20,159 nucleotides of DNA. Source: a virus. A model generated the notes under the pieces. That model did no database searches. It saw nothing but the letters and a program-made list of their open reading frames with translations, and had not been told where the DNA came from. The stretch covers positions 1 through 20,159 of the IMG/VR virus record IMGVR_UViG_3300032087_002837, one strand, 5' to 3'. Shown piece after piece: positions 1-6,594 of the stretch (within the stretch, counting starts at the first letter, position 1; each line of letters begins with the position of its first letter). Both the position numbers and the translations under genes were made by a program.

Positions 1-1008
1 GGCAAAAAAGACTCTGTAAAAATTGCCAAAGATTCTATTGCTTATTGTAGTTCTGGTCTTGTAGATAGAAACAAGGGAACTGTTCTTTCATATCTGCATA
101 AAGCAATCAAGGCACTCAATCAACTGAGAATGATTGAGGATTCTTTGGTTATCTATCGTTTAAGTAGAGCACCAGAAAGAAGAATTTTCTATATCGATGT
201 TGGAAATCTTCCTAAAGTAAAAGCAGAGCAATACCTCAAAGAGGTTATGTCTCGCTACAGAAATAAACTTGCTTACGATGCAAATACGGGTGAAGTCCGT
301 GATGACCGTAAGTTCATGTCCATGATGGAAGATTTCTGGCTTCCAAGAAGAGAAGGTGGTCGTGGTACTGAAATCACTACACTCCCTGGTGGTCAAAATC
401 TTGGCGAACTTTCCGACATTGAGTATTTCCAAAAGAAACTGTATAGAGCACTCGGAGTTCCAGAATCAAGAATTGCTGCTGATGGTGGTTTTAATCTTGG
501 TCGCTCTTCTGAGATTTTGAGAGATGAACTCAAATTTGCCAAGTTTGTTGGTCGTTTGAGAAAGCGTTTTTCTCAGATGTTCAATGACATGCTCAAGACC
601 CAATTAATCTTGAAAAATGTCATTACTCTTCAAGATTGGGAAGAAATGAGTGATCATATTCAGTATGATTTCTTATATGACAATCAGTTTTCTGAACTCA
701 AAGAATCTGAGATGATTCAGAGCAGACTGACTAATCTTGCAACTATTGAACCTTATATTGGTAAGTTTTATTCTACCGAATATGTAAGGAAAAAAATTCT
801 TCGCCAAACTGATCAAGAAATTATTGAAATTGATGCTCAGATTGAAGACGAAATTTCAAAGGGAATTCTTCCAGATCCAGCGACAATTGATCCTATCACA
901 GGACAACCAATTGCAGATCCCATGAGCGTTGGAACTACTCCGAAAGAACCTGACTTAGAAAAGCAAGGAGAAACTACTGAAGTAGACGGAAAAACCGCAG
1001 AGATATAA
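1..1008 (+). CDS. 20: portal vertex protein gp20, C-terminal part (5' end outside window)
   Basis: This is the T4-type portal protein, the dodecameric ring at the unique capsid vertex through which DNA is packaged and to which the neck joins. The frame is open from base 1, so 335 residues are visible; T4 gp20 has about 520, so roughly the first third is missing. The segment with EDFWLPRREGGRGTEITTLP followed by GGQNLGEL is the hallmark of the T4/cyanophage portal family. The C-terminus is acidic and rich in Pro and Glu. The following core, protease, scaffold and capsid genes are in the T4 order, which supports the call. The stop codon lies inside a late promoter motif. Confidence 0.97.
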   Translation, partial: GKKDSVKIAKDSIAYCSSGLVDRNKGTVLSYLHKAIKALNQLRMIEDSLVIYRLSRAPERRIFYIDVGNLPKVKAEQYLKEVMSRYRNKLAYDANTGEVRDDRKFMSMMEDFWLPRREGGRGTEITTLPGGQNLGELSDIEYFQKKLYRALGVPESRIAADGGFNLGRSSEILRDELKFAKFVGRLRKRFSQMFNDMLKTQLILKNVITLQDWEEMSDHIQYDFLYDNQFSELKESEMIQSRLTNLATIEPYIGKFYSTEYVRKKILRQTDQEIIEIDAQIEDEISKGILPDPATIDPITGQPIADPMSVGTTPKEPDLEKQGETTEVDGKTAEI

Positions 1009-1011
1009 ATA
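1004..1011 (+). promoter_or_regulatory. T4-type late promoter TATAAATA before the gp67-like gene
   Basis: A perfect TATAAATA overlaps the gp20 stop codon and ends 23 bases before the ATG at 1035. This octamer is the known late promoter element read by gp55-type sigma factors, and a gp55 gene is present at 8611. No -35 element is expected. Confidence 0.8.
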
Positions 1012-1034
1012 AAAGATATACATCATTATTTTTT

Positions 1035-1208
1035 ATGGAAGATAGTATTGTAAGTCTGATTGCACAAGATTCTTCTGCGTCTGAGGTTAGTGATGCAATC
1101 AAAAATTTGTTGTATGCAAAAGCTGCAGAAAGAATTGATGCTGCAAAACCAACTGTGGCTGCAAATCTAATTTTTAATGACCCCGAAGAAGAGGAAACAG
1201 AAGAATGA
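1035..1208 (+). CDS. 67: small prohead core protein, gp67-like (57 aa)
   Basis: This short ORF starts MEDSIVSLIAQ and ends in an acidic tail (DPEEEETEE). T4 gp67 is also small, begins with a similar helix (MEGLIEAI...), contains an AAR/AKAAERID-like helical middle and ends in a long acidic run, and its gene lies in the same place between 20 and 21. T4 gp67 is an internal prohead scaffold component cut up by the protease. The match is by position, size, charge pattern and short similarity. It has its own late promoter 23 bases upstream and its stop overlaps the next ATG (ATGA). No convincing Shine-Dalgarno site is seen. Confidence 0.75.
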   Translation: MEDSIVSLIAQDSSASEVSDAIKNLLYAKAAERIDAAKPTVAANLIFNDPEEEETEE

Positions 1209-1474
1209 CTGTAAAACCAGCGAGTCTTGGTAAAGATCTTTTTAGTGCATCTGCTGATTTAGATTCTGCAAGATTGGTATCAATCATTAATACAAATGCC
1301 GCTGCAATAAAAGTAATTATTGCAGGAACTGCATCTTATGAAATTCATATGGCAGGTGGAGAAAGACTCTCTGTTGAGAAAGAAATTGGTTCAAATATTG
1401 TGGTAGAACTGGCAGCAGGTGGTCCAATTAGTGCTGGTACAGTATTCGGATCTCAGATAGCATTTACAAACTAA
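1205..1474 (+). CDS. hypothetical small protein in the gene 68 position (89 aa)
   Basis: The protein is rich in Ala, Gly, Ile and Val, with alternating hydrophobic stretches (AIKVIIAGTASYEIHMAGG) that suggest a small beta-rich fold with no membrane segment or signal peptide. In T4 this slot holds the core protein gp68, which is helical and charged, and I see no resemblance to it. Its start overlaps the gp67-like stop by 4 bases and the protease starts 5 bases after its stop, so it is translated within the head operon. A minor head component or decoration protein is an inference from location only. Confidence 0.8.
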   Translation: MTVKPASLGKDLFSASADLDSARLVSIINTNAAAIKVIIAGTASYEIHMAGGERLSVEKEIGSNIVVELAAGGPISAGTVFGSQIAFTN

Positions 1475-1479
1475 GAAAA

Positions 1480-2130
1480 ATGAAACTCATCACAGAAGAA
1501 ATTTCAAACGTAAAGATTATTACCGAAGGTAAAGGATCTAACAAAAAGTTATATATTGAAGGGGTATTTCTTCAAGGTGGAATCAAGAATCGTAATGGAA
1601 GAATGTATCCAGTACAAACTCTTGCTAATGAAGTAAATCGTTATAACGAAAACTTTATTCAGAAAGGACGTGCTCTTGGAGAACTGGGACATCCTGACGG
1701 ACCTACAGTAAATCTTGATCGCGTTTCTCATAAGATTACTTCTTTGGTACAAGAAGGTAATAATTTTAAAGGTAAAGCATGTATTTTGAATACACCTATG
1801 GGTAAAATCGCATCTTCTCTTCTTGATGAAGGTGTTATGCTTGGTGTTTCTTCTCGTGGTGTTGGATCTTTGAGAGAAGATCGTACTGGCGCTAAAGTTG
1901 TTGGCGAAGATTTCATGTTGGCAACTGCTGCCGATATCGTCGCTGATCCTTCTGCACCTGATGCTTTTGTTCAGGGAATTATGGAAGGAAAAGAGTGGGT
2001 TTGGGAAGGAGGAATTCTTCGTGAACAACTCGCAGAAAAAACTCAAAAGAGAATTAATACTCTTGTAGATCAAAGAGCACTTGAAGAGCACAAACTCAAT
2101 CTCTTCAATGATTTCTTATCAAATCTTTGA
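1480..2130 (+). CDS. 21: prohead core protein protease gp21
   Basis: This is the serine protease that sits in the prohead core and cleaves scaffold, capsid and internal proteins during head maturation. Length is 216 aa against 212 in T4. Shared landmarks are LYIEGVF near residue 24, NRNGRMYP near 38, ALGELGHPDG with the probable catalytic His71, and GVSSRGVGSL with the probable catalytic Ser124 or Ser125, then PSAPDAFV. The order and spacing match the herpesvirus-assemblin-like T4 protease family. It lies between the core genes and the scaffold as in T4. In T4 the consensus site is (L/I)xE followed by a small residue; candidate sites occur in gp22, gp23 and two other proteins here. Confidence 0.95.
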   Translation: MKLITEEISNVKIITEGKGSNKKLYIEGVFLQGGIKNRNGRMYPVQTLANEVNRYNENFIQKGRALGELGHPDGPTVNLDRVSHKITSLVQEGNNFKGKACILNTPMGKIASSLLDEGVMLGVSSRGVGSLREDRTGAKVVGEDFMLATAADIVADPSAPDAFVQGIMEGKEWVWEGGILREQLAEKTQKRINTLVDQRALEEHKLNLFNDFLSNL

Positions 2131-2132
2131 TT

Positions 2133-2140
2133 TATAAATA
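2133..2140 (+). promoter_or_regulatory. T4-type late promoter TATAAATA before gp22
   Basis: A perfect TATAAATA lies 3 bases after the gp21 stop and ends 32 bases before the gp22 ATG. It is probably also the main source of gp23 mRNA, since no such element lies between gp22 and gp23. Confidence 0.8.
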
Positions 2141-2172
2141 AATATAGATTATAACAAATTTAATCAATAAAA

Positions 2173-3258
2173 ATGTCCGCTGATAGCAACTTACAGGAAA
2201 TGGAAAACGCAGTAACCAAAGACGCTGCACCAGCTGAACCAATGCAAGCTGGCGGCGTTCCTTACGAAGATCTTGGGGGTCCTACTCCTGAGAACTCAAG
2301 ACCAGACGACGAATCTAACAAGATTGCCACCCCTGGCGCTACCCTTAAGCAAGTTAAGGATGTAGTTAATGCCAAGGCAGCTCCTGCTGAAGAAGTAGAA
2401 GTTGGTGAAGATCAAGAGGTTGTCTCTGAAGAGGAAGCCACTGAGGAAGAAGTAGTATCCGAAGTATCTGAAACCACCGAAGAAGAGGTTGTTGAAGAGA
2501 CTGAAGAACAGGAAGAAACCATTGAGGAAGAAATTGACATCGAAACCGATGTTCAGGCTCTCCTTGAAGGTGAAGAACTTTCCGAAGAATTCCAAGAAAA
2601 AGCACGCACCATTTTTGAAGCTGCTATTAAGACTAAGGTTTCTGAGATCAAAGAAAATCTTGAGGCTGCTTACGAGCAAGCACTCATAGAAGAAGTTCAA
2701 ACAATCAAAGAATCTCTGGAAGATCGTATTGACGGTTATCTTGAGTATGTTGCCGATGAGTGGATTCAAGAGAATGCACTTGCCGTAGAGCAAGGTCTCA
2801 AGACCGAAATGACCGAATCTTTCCTTGAGGGTATGAAGACCCTTTTTGAAGAACATTATGTAACCATCCCTGAAGATAAATATGATGTACTCGAGAGCAT
2901 GGTAGATAAACTTGATGAAATGGAGAATAAACTCAACGAGCAAATTGACCGCAATATTGCTCTGAATCGTAGATTAGCTGAATCTACTTCTGACGTAATT
3001 TTCGCAGAAGTCGCTGAGGGTCTTGCCCTTTCGCAGAAAGAAAAGTTCGCTTCTCTCGCTGAAAATGTTGAGTTTGAAAGTGAAGCAGACTATCGTGAGA
3101 AGCTTGTAGTTCTGAGAAAGTCTTATTTCCCAGAGCAAACTAGCACTCAAAGAGATCATACTGAGACCATCTCTGAGGGAACCGTAGTTGAGCAACAATC
3201 TGTTACTCCACTCATGGAATCCTACATGCAGACTCTTGGTAGAGTCTCTAAAAAGTGA
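2173..3258 (+). CDS. 22: prohead scaffold (assembly) core protein gp22
   Basis: This is the main scaffold protein, which forms the core around which gp23 assembles and is then degraded by gp21. It has 361 aa, longer than T4 gp22 (about 270). Residues ~75-130 are a very acidic Glu/Val/Thr-rich region, followed by long charged helices with coiled-coil character to about residue 290. Several Glu-Ala and Glu-Ser steps in helical context (for example IFEAA, NLEAAYE, LAES) fit the protease's taste for cleavage after Glu. The long acidic insert in the first third is not in T4. Identity rests on position between protease and capsid gene plus composition and the ending with PLMESYMQTLGRVSK, which is typical of cyanophage gp22. 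Confidence 0.92.
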   Translation: MSADSNLQEMENAVTKDAAPAEPMQAGGVPYEDLGGPTPENSRPDDESNKIATPGATLKQVKDVVNAKAAPAEEVEVGEDQEVVSEEEATEEEVVSEVSETTEEEVVEETEEQEETIEEEIDIETDVQALLEGEELSEEFQEKARTIFEAAIKTKVSEIKENLEAAYEQALIEEVQTIKESLEDRIDGYLEYVADEWIQENALAVEQGLKTEMTESFLEGMKTLFEEHYVTIPEDKYDVLESMVDKLDEMENKLNEQIDRNIALNRRLAESTSDVIFAEVAEGLALSQKEKFASLAENVEFESEADYREKLVVLRKSYFPEQTSTQRDHTETISEGTVVEQQSVTPLMESYMQTLGRVSKK

Positions 3259-3294
3259 TTTTTAGATCATAGTTCAAACTAACTTTTTAAACAC

Positions 3295-3300
3295 GAGGTA
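3295..3300 (+). promoter_or_regulatory. ribosome binding site of the major capsid gene
   Basis: GAGGTA lies 8 bases before the gp23 ATG. It is one of the few clear Shine-Dalgarno sites in this window, which fits very high translation of the capsid protein and decides the start at 3309 over the nearby ATG at 3315. Confidence 0.6.
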
Positions 3301-3308
3301 AAATTCAA

Positions 3309-4685
3309 ATGCAAATGCCTTCTAACGAGGTGCTGCAGGAGAAGTGGGCACCCCTTCTTGACTACGAAGGTCTTGATTCCATCAAAGACAATCATCGTAG
3401 AGCAGTAACCGCTCAACTCCTGGAAAACCAAGAAATCGCTCTTCGTGAGGAAAGAGACTTCCTCTCGGAATCCCCAACCAACTCTGTTGGTGCCGGTGGT
3501 TATACTTCCGCTGGTGGTCAAACCGTTGCTGGTTTTGACCCTGTTCTGATCTCCTTGATCAGACGCTCCATGCCTAACCTGGTCGCTTATGACCTCGCTG
3601 GCGTTCAGCCAATGACCGGTCCTACTGGACTGATCTTTGCAATGCGTTCCCGCTACAAGACTCAAGACGGAGCAGAAGCTCTGTTCGACGAGGCATATAC
3701 CGCATTCTCTGGACAAGACTCCAACTTCAACCGCACCGCCGGATTCACCGCTGGTAGCGTTGGTATGGGTACCACTGGTCAAACTGGTTCTAACCCTGCC
3801 GCTCTGAACCCAACTTCCGGTATCACTGGAAGCACCTATTCTGTAGGTCAGGGTCTTGCCACTACCGATGCTGAGAACCTTGGCGATGGCATCGGCGCTT
3901 TCAACGAGATGGCATTCTCGATTGAAAAGGTTACCGTTACAGCTAAGTCCCGTGCACTGAAAGCTGAGTACTCCTTGGAGTTGGCTCAGGACCTCAAGGC
4001 AATTCACGGTCTGAACGCTGAAGCAGAACTCGCCAACATCCTCAGCACTGAAATTCTTGCTGAGATCAACCGCGAAGTCATCAGAACCATCTATCGTGTT
4101 GCTGAGCAAGGCGCTACCGTCAACACTGCAACTGCTGGTGCTTTTGACCTTGACGTTGATTCCAACGGTCGTTGGAGTGTTGAGAAGTTCAAGGGTCTGA
4201 TCTTCCAAATCGAGCGTGACGCTAACGCAATTGCACAGCGCACTCGTAGAGGAAAGGGCAACATGATCATGTGCTCTGCTGACGTTGCTTCCGCTCTGAC
4301 CATGGCTGGTGTACTTGATTACACCCCTGCCCTGAACGCTAACCTGAACGTTGATGACACCGGTAACACCTTCGCTGGTGTTCTTGCTGGTAAGTATCGC
4401 GTCTACATTGACCCATATGGTGCTAATGGTGCCGCTGATCAGTACTACGTTGCTGGTTACAAGGGTTCCTCCCCATATGACGCTGGTCTCTTCTACTGCC
4501 CATACGTTCCCCTCCAAATGGTTCGTGCCGTTGGTCAGGACACCTTCCAACCCAAGATTGGATTCAAGACCCGCTACGGCATGGTCGCTAACCCATTCGC
4601 AGAAGGAACGAACGTTGGTGCCGGTGCTCTTACTCAGAACACCAACCGCTACTATCGTCGCGTTAAAGTTCAAAACCTTATGTGA
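3309..4685 (+). CDS. 23: major capsid protein gp23
   Basis: This is the HK97-fold major head protein. The 458 aa protein aligns along its length with T4 gp23 (521 aa): LLDYEGLDSI, RRSMPNLVAYDLAGVQPM, SRALKAEYSLELAQDLKAIH, AELANILSTEILAEINREV, GKYRVYIDPY, and QPKIGFKTRYGMVANPFAE. The T4 maturation cut (FLTE before Ala66) corresponds here to FLSE, residues 51-54, before Ser55, so mature protein probably starts at Ser55. The gene is clearly richer in GC and in C-ending codons (aac, ttc, gac, tac, acc) than its neighbours, as expected for the most highly expressed gene. No separate vertex gene 24 follows it. Confidence 0.99.
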   Translation: MQMPSNEVLQEKWAPLLDYEGLDSIKDNHRRAVTAQLLENQEIALREERDFLSESPTNSVGAGGYTSAGGQTVAGFDPVLISLIRRSMPNLVAYDLAGVQPMTGPTGLIFAMRSRYKTQDGAEALFDEAYTAFSGQDSNFNRTAGFTAGSVGMGTTGQTGSNPAALNPTSGITGSTYSVGQGLATTDAENLGDGIGAFNEMAFSIEKVTVTAKSRALKAEYSLELAQDLKAIHGLNAEAELANILSTEILAEINREVIRTIYRVAEQGATVNTATAGAFDLDVDSNGRWSVEKFKGLIFQIERDANAIAQRTRRGKGNMIMCSADVASALTMAGVLDYTPALNANLNVDDTGNTFAGVLAGKYRVYIDPYGANGAADQYYVAGYKGSSPYDAGLFYCPYVPLQMVRAVGQDTFQPKIGFKTRYGMVANPFAEGTNVGAGALTQNTNRYYRRVKVQNLM

Positions 4686-4706
4686 TCCTGGTTCACATAT
4701 CTTTTC

Positions 4707-4733
4707 GGGGGGTCTTCGGACCTCCCTTTTTTT
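4707..4733 (+). terminator. strong intrinsic terminator after gp23
   Basis: An 8-bp stem (bases 4707-4714 with 4719-4726, one G-U pair) closes a UUCG tetraloop with the favourable C-G closing pair, and is followed by seven T. It ends the head operon and sits 7 bases before the next late promoter. Confidence 0.93.
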
Positions 4734-4740
4734 GTCTAAA

Positions 4741-4748
4741 TATAAATA
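4741..4748 (+). promoter_or_regulatory. T4-type late promoter TATAAATA directly after the gp23 terminator
   Basis: A perfect TATAAATA ends only 9 bases before the ATG at 4758. With initiation about 6 bases downstream of the motif the mRNA leader would be about 4 bases, so translation from it would be nearly leaderless. Confidence 0.75.
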
Positions 4749-4757
4749 AAACTTCGT

Positions 4758-5072
4758 ATGAGATCTTTCAAAGAATTTCAAGAAAATGCCATATCATATG
4801 CTGCAAGTCTTCCTCCAGGAGTACGAGCAGATATGAAAAAGGGTGGAAAGACTCAATCCCCAGTTAGTGATGTGGCAGGATTAGCTGCTACCGGACTTGC
4901 TGTTAAGGCAGGTCTTGGTGGACCACTCTCTAGTGGTTTGAGTGCTTTATCAAAAAGTGATATGGCAAGAAACATTATTAGAAATTTGAGAACTAGAGGA
5001 TTAAAGCAGATTAGATCTGGGAAGCAAGGAAGTTCGAAGAAGTTTGGAACATTAGACACTGATACCCCATGA
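4758..5072 (+). CDS. small late protein with a T4-like capsid-targeting N-terminus (104 aa)
   Basis: I do not know an assigned function. The N-terminus MRSFKEFQENA closely follows the capsid-targeting sequence of T4 internal proteins (MKTYQEFIAEA), which directs them into the prohead before cleavage by gp21. The rest has an Ala/Gly-rich mildly hydrophobic stretch (residues ~38-65) and a basic C-terminal third (NLRTRGLKQIRSGKQGSSKK), suitable for contact with DNA. The gene follows the capsid gene behind its own terminator and late promoter, and its stop overlaps the next ATG (ATGA). A packaged internal head protein is the inference; the exact T4 cleavage rule is only partly met (QE then N). 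Confidence 0.85.
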   Translation: MRSFKEFQENAISYAASLPPGVRADMKKGGKTQSPVSDVAGLAATGLAVKAGLGGPLSSGLSALSKSDMARNIIRNLRTRGLKQIRSGKQGSSKKFGTLDTDTP

Positions 5073-5617
5073 GTTGCAATTTTGCTGACGATATAAGCAA
5101 CAGGAATTTTCTATCTCCAGTTGGTTTTAATTTTAGTCTTGCAAAGGAACCAAAGGTTTCTTTCTTTTGCACTAGTGCGAGGATACCTGAAATCAGTTTA
5201 GGTGTTGCAAAACAACCATCATATCTAAAAGATATTGATGTACCTGGAGAAAAATTAACTTACGGAGATCTTACTTTAAGATTTTTGGTTGATGAGGATA
5301 TGTCAAACTATATGGCAATCCACAATTGGTTAACTGGTCTTGGATTTCCAGAAACAACCCAAGATTTTAAAGATTTTATTATTAATGAAGATGGTATTCA
5401 AGATTTACAAGAACAATTTAGTGATGGTTCTTTAAATATTTTGAACAGCAACTATCGCGTAAATGCAATCGTCAAGTTTAAAGATTTATTTCCAGTAGCA
5501 TTGACATCTCTTGAGTTTGATACAAAAGCAACAGATATTCAATACTTTACAGCAGAAGCAACTTTCAAGTATACTGTATATAATATCCTTGATCAAGACA
5601 ACAGAACTCGCTTATGA
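5069..5617 (+). CDS. tail tube-fold protein (gp19-like; possibly the gene 3 equivalent)
   Basis: The 182 aa protein has the outline of the T4 tail tube protein gp19 (163 aa): an FFCTSARIPE segment matching the FQCKATALP region, then VPGEKLTYGDLTLRFLVDED followed by IHNWLTGLG, and KFKDLFPVALTSLEFDT near the C-terminus, matching the IKGLWPTNVGELQLDWD region. This is the beta-barrel fold of phage tail tubes and their relatives. The true gp19 of cyanophages normally lies upstream of gp20 with the sheath gene, so this copy is probably a paralogue with a tube-end or neck role; cyanophage annotations often place gene 3 (tail completion) here. It overlaps its neighbours by 4 bases on each side. Confidence 0.8.
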   Translation: MSCNFADDISNRNFLSPVGFNFSLAKEPKVSFFCTSARIPEISLGVAKQPSYLKDIDVPGEKLTYGDLTLRFLVDEDMSNYMAIHNWLTGLGFPETTQDFKDFIINEDGIQDLQEQFSDGSLNILNSNYRVNAIVKFKDLFPVALTSLEFDTKATDIQYFTAEATFKYTVYNILDQDNRTRL

Positions 5618-6045
5618 TGGACCTTGACAAAATTCAGGAGATGTGGCAGAAAGATGCTGTCATTGATCCTGATAATTTACATGATGAGTCTCTAAAAATT
5701 CCACAACTACATTCAAAATATTACACAATTTACAATACTCTCACTTTACTTAGAGAAAAAGCAAGAGATTCTTATAAGAAAATAAAACTTGAAAGGTACA
5801 ACTACTACACAGGAAAGGCACCTATAGAGGTTTACGAGAAAGAACCGTTTGATTATAAGGTTCGGGAGAAAGACGCCATACAGAGGCATCTAGACGCTGA
5901 TGAGAAGTTAAATACAATTGATTTGAAGATTAGGTATTACGATGTCCAATTAAAATTTTTGGAAGAAGTAATCAAAACAATCGCAAATAGAACATATCAA
6001 ATCAAAAACGCTATTGAGTGGCAAAAGTTTCAGGCAGGTTTCTAA
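5614..6045 (+). CDS. uvsY: recombination mediator UvsY
   Basis: UvsY loads the UvsX recombinase onto gp32-coated single-stranded DNA. Length (143 aa) matches T4 UvsY (137). Similarity runs throughout: an N-terminal DLDKIQEMWQKDAVID, LHSKYYTIYN, the basic YKKIKLERYNYYTGKAP matching the T4 LKARLDYYSGRG DNA-binding region, and the end AIEWQKFQAGF matching DMRAFEAGK. It begins inside the stop of the tail gene (ATGATGG; the second Met at 5617 is an alternative start) and its stop overlaps the next ATG (TAATG), so it is translationally coupled on both sides. Confidence 0.93.
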   Translation: MMDLDKIQEMWQKDAVIDPDNLHDESLKIPQLHSKYYTIYNTLTLLREKARDSYKKIKLERYNYYTGKAPIEVYEKEPFDYKVREKDAIQRHLDADEKLNTIDLKIRYYDVQLKFLEEVIKTIANRTYQIKNAIEWQKFQAGF

Positions 6046-6263
6046 TGGATGAAGATTGGATTTATCAGGATGAAGAATTTGATGAAGATCTTCCTTATAT
6101 TGAACTTCAGTTTGGTATAAGCGATTTATATCTCTTGTACGAATCTGTAAAGACTCGTCATGAGAAATGGACTGGAGGTGACCCAGAAGAACAATCAAGA
6201 CTTGCTTATTTGAGAGATTTCTTGTATAGAGTTGTTCTTGAGTACAAATTCAAAATGGATTAG
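6045..6263 (+). CDS. hypothetical acidic protein (72 aa) between uvsY and uvsW
   Basis: The sequence starts MDEDWIYQDEEFDEDLPYIE and is strongly acidic at the N-terminus, then forms two helices (SDLYLLYESVKTRHEKW and RLAYLRDFLYRVVLEYKF). I chose the ATG at 6045, which overlaps the uvsY stop by one base, over an in-frame ATG at 6018 inside uvsY. No family is recognised. Co-translation with UvsY makes a recombination-related role possible but unproven. Confidence 0.8.
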   Translation: MDEDWIYQDEEFDEDLPYIELQFGISDLYLLYESVKTRHEKWTGGDPEEQSRLAYLRDFLYRVVLEYKFKMD

Positions 6264-6271
6264 CATAAATA
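6264..6271 (+). promoter_or_regulatory. late promoter variant CATAAATA
   Basis: CATAAATA begins right after the stop of the preceding gene and ends 21 bases before the ATG at 6293, the same spacing as at the perfect late promoters in this window. Only the first base differs from consensus. Confidence 0.6.
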
Positions 6272-6292
6272 CTACACAACAATAATTTAATT

Positions 6293-6565
6293 ATGGCAAT
6301 CAGTACAGATACATCAATCTACGTAGCAGGTATCACGACTTATACAATTGATAGCGTAACAGATACTGAATTTACAGTATCTTATCCTGTCGGTGTAGGA
6401 GCTACTTTTACGAGAAAAATTAATCGTAGTGGAGATTCCACAGAAGATGAAGCACGTTTAGATTCTCATCTCTTGGCAGTTAATCATAAAGTGCATGTTG
6501 GTGTAATTTCTACAGTTCCACCAGAAGATCCTGCAGCACCAGAAGAAACCGATCCTGTAGGGTGA
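6293..6565 (+). CDS. hypothetical late protein (90 aa), beta-rich
   Basis: The N-terminal two thirds alternate polar and hydrophobic residues (TSIYVAGITTYTIDSVTDTE, FTVSYPVGVGATFTRKINR), suggesting a small beta sheet; the C-terminus is a Pro/Glu/Ala tail (VPPEDPAAPEETDPVG). No membrane segment or signal is present. It has its own late promoter, and its stop lies inside the next late promoter. That pattern fits a minor virion protein placed among recombination genes, but I recognise no family. Confidence 0.75.
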   Translation: MAISTDTSIYVAGITTYTIDSVTDTEFTVSYPVGVGATFTRKINRSGDSTEDEARLDSHLLAVNHKVHVGVISTVPPEDPAAPEETDPVG

Positions 6566-6571
6566 TAAATA
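6564..6571 (+). promoter_or_regulatory. late promoter variant GATAAATA before uvsW
   Basis: GATAAATA overlaps the preceding stop and ends 23 bases before the uvsW ATG. Initiation about 6 bases downstream would fall near 6577, inside the left arm of the hairpin at 6571-6593. Confidence 0.6.
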
Positions 6572-6593
6572 TCCATAGGTGAATCCTATGGAT
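6571..6593 (+). promoter_or_regulatory. RBS-overlapping hairpin upstream of uvsW
   Basis: ATCCATAGG (6571-6579) and CCTATGGAT (6585-6593) form a perfect 9-bp stem with a 5-base loop. The only Shine-Dalgarno-like string before uvsW, AGGTGA (6577-6582), is in the stem and loop, and the ATG follows 2 bases after the right arm. Read-through mRNA would carry the whole hairpin; mRNA from the late promoter at 6564 would lack most of the left arm. Confidence 0.65.
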
Positions 6594-6594
6594 T

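Noticed and set aside
2127-2167. TTGATT/AATCAA inverted repeat around the gp22 late promoter
   Set aside because: Six A/T-rich pairs with a loop of about 30 bases; expected by chance in this composition.
3279-4781. A 500-codon open frame on the minus strand opposite gp23
   Set aside because: It mirrors the capsid gene. The strong C-ending codon bias of gp23 removes antisense stops. The product is a low-complexity Ser/Val/Thr-rich string without a recognisable domain or ribosome binding site.
6264-6300. A small palindrome ATAATTTAATTAT before the 6293 gene as a regulatory hairpin
   Set aside because: Only five A/T pairs with a 3-base loop; too weak to stand out in AT-rich DNA.
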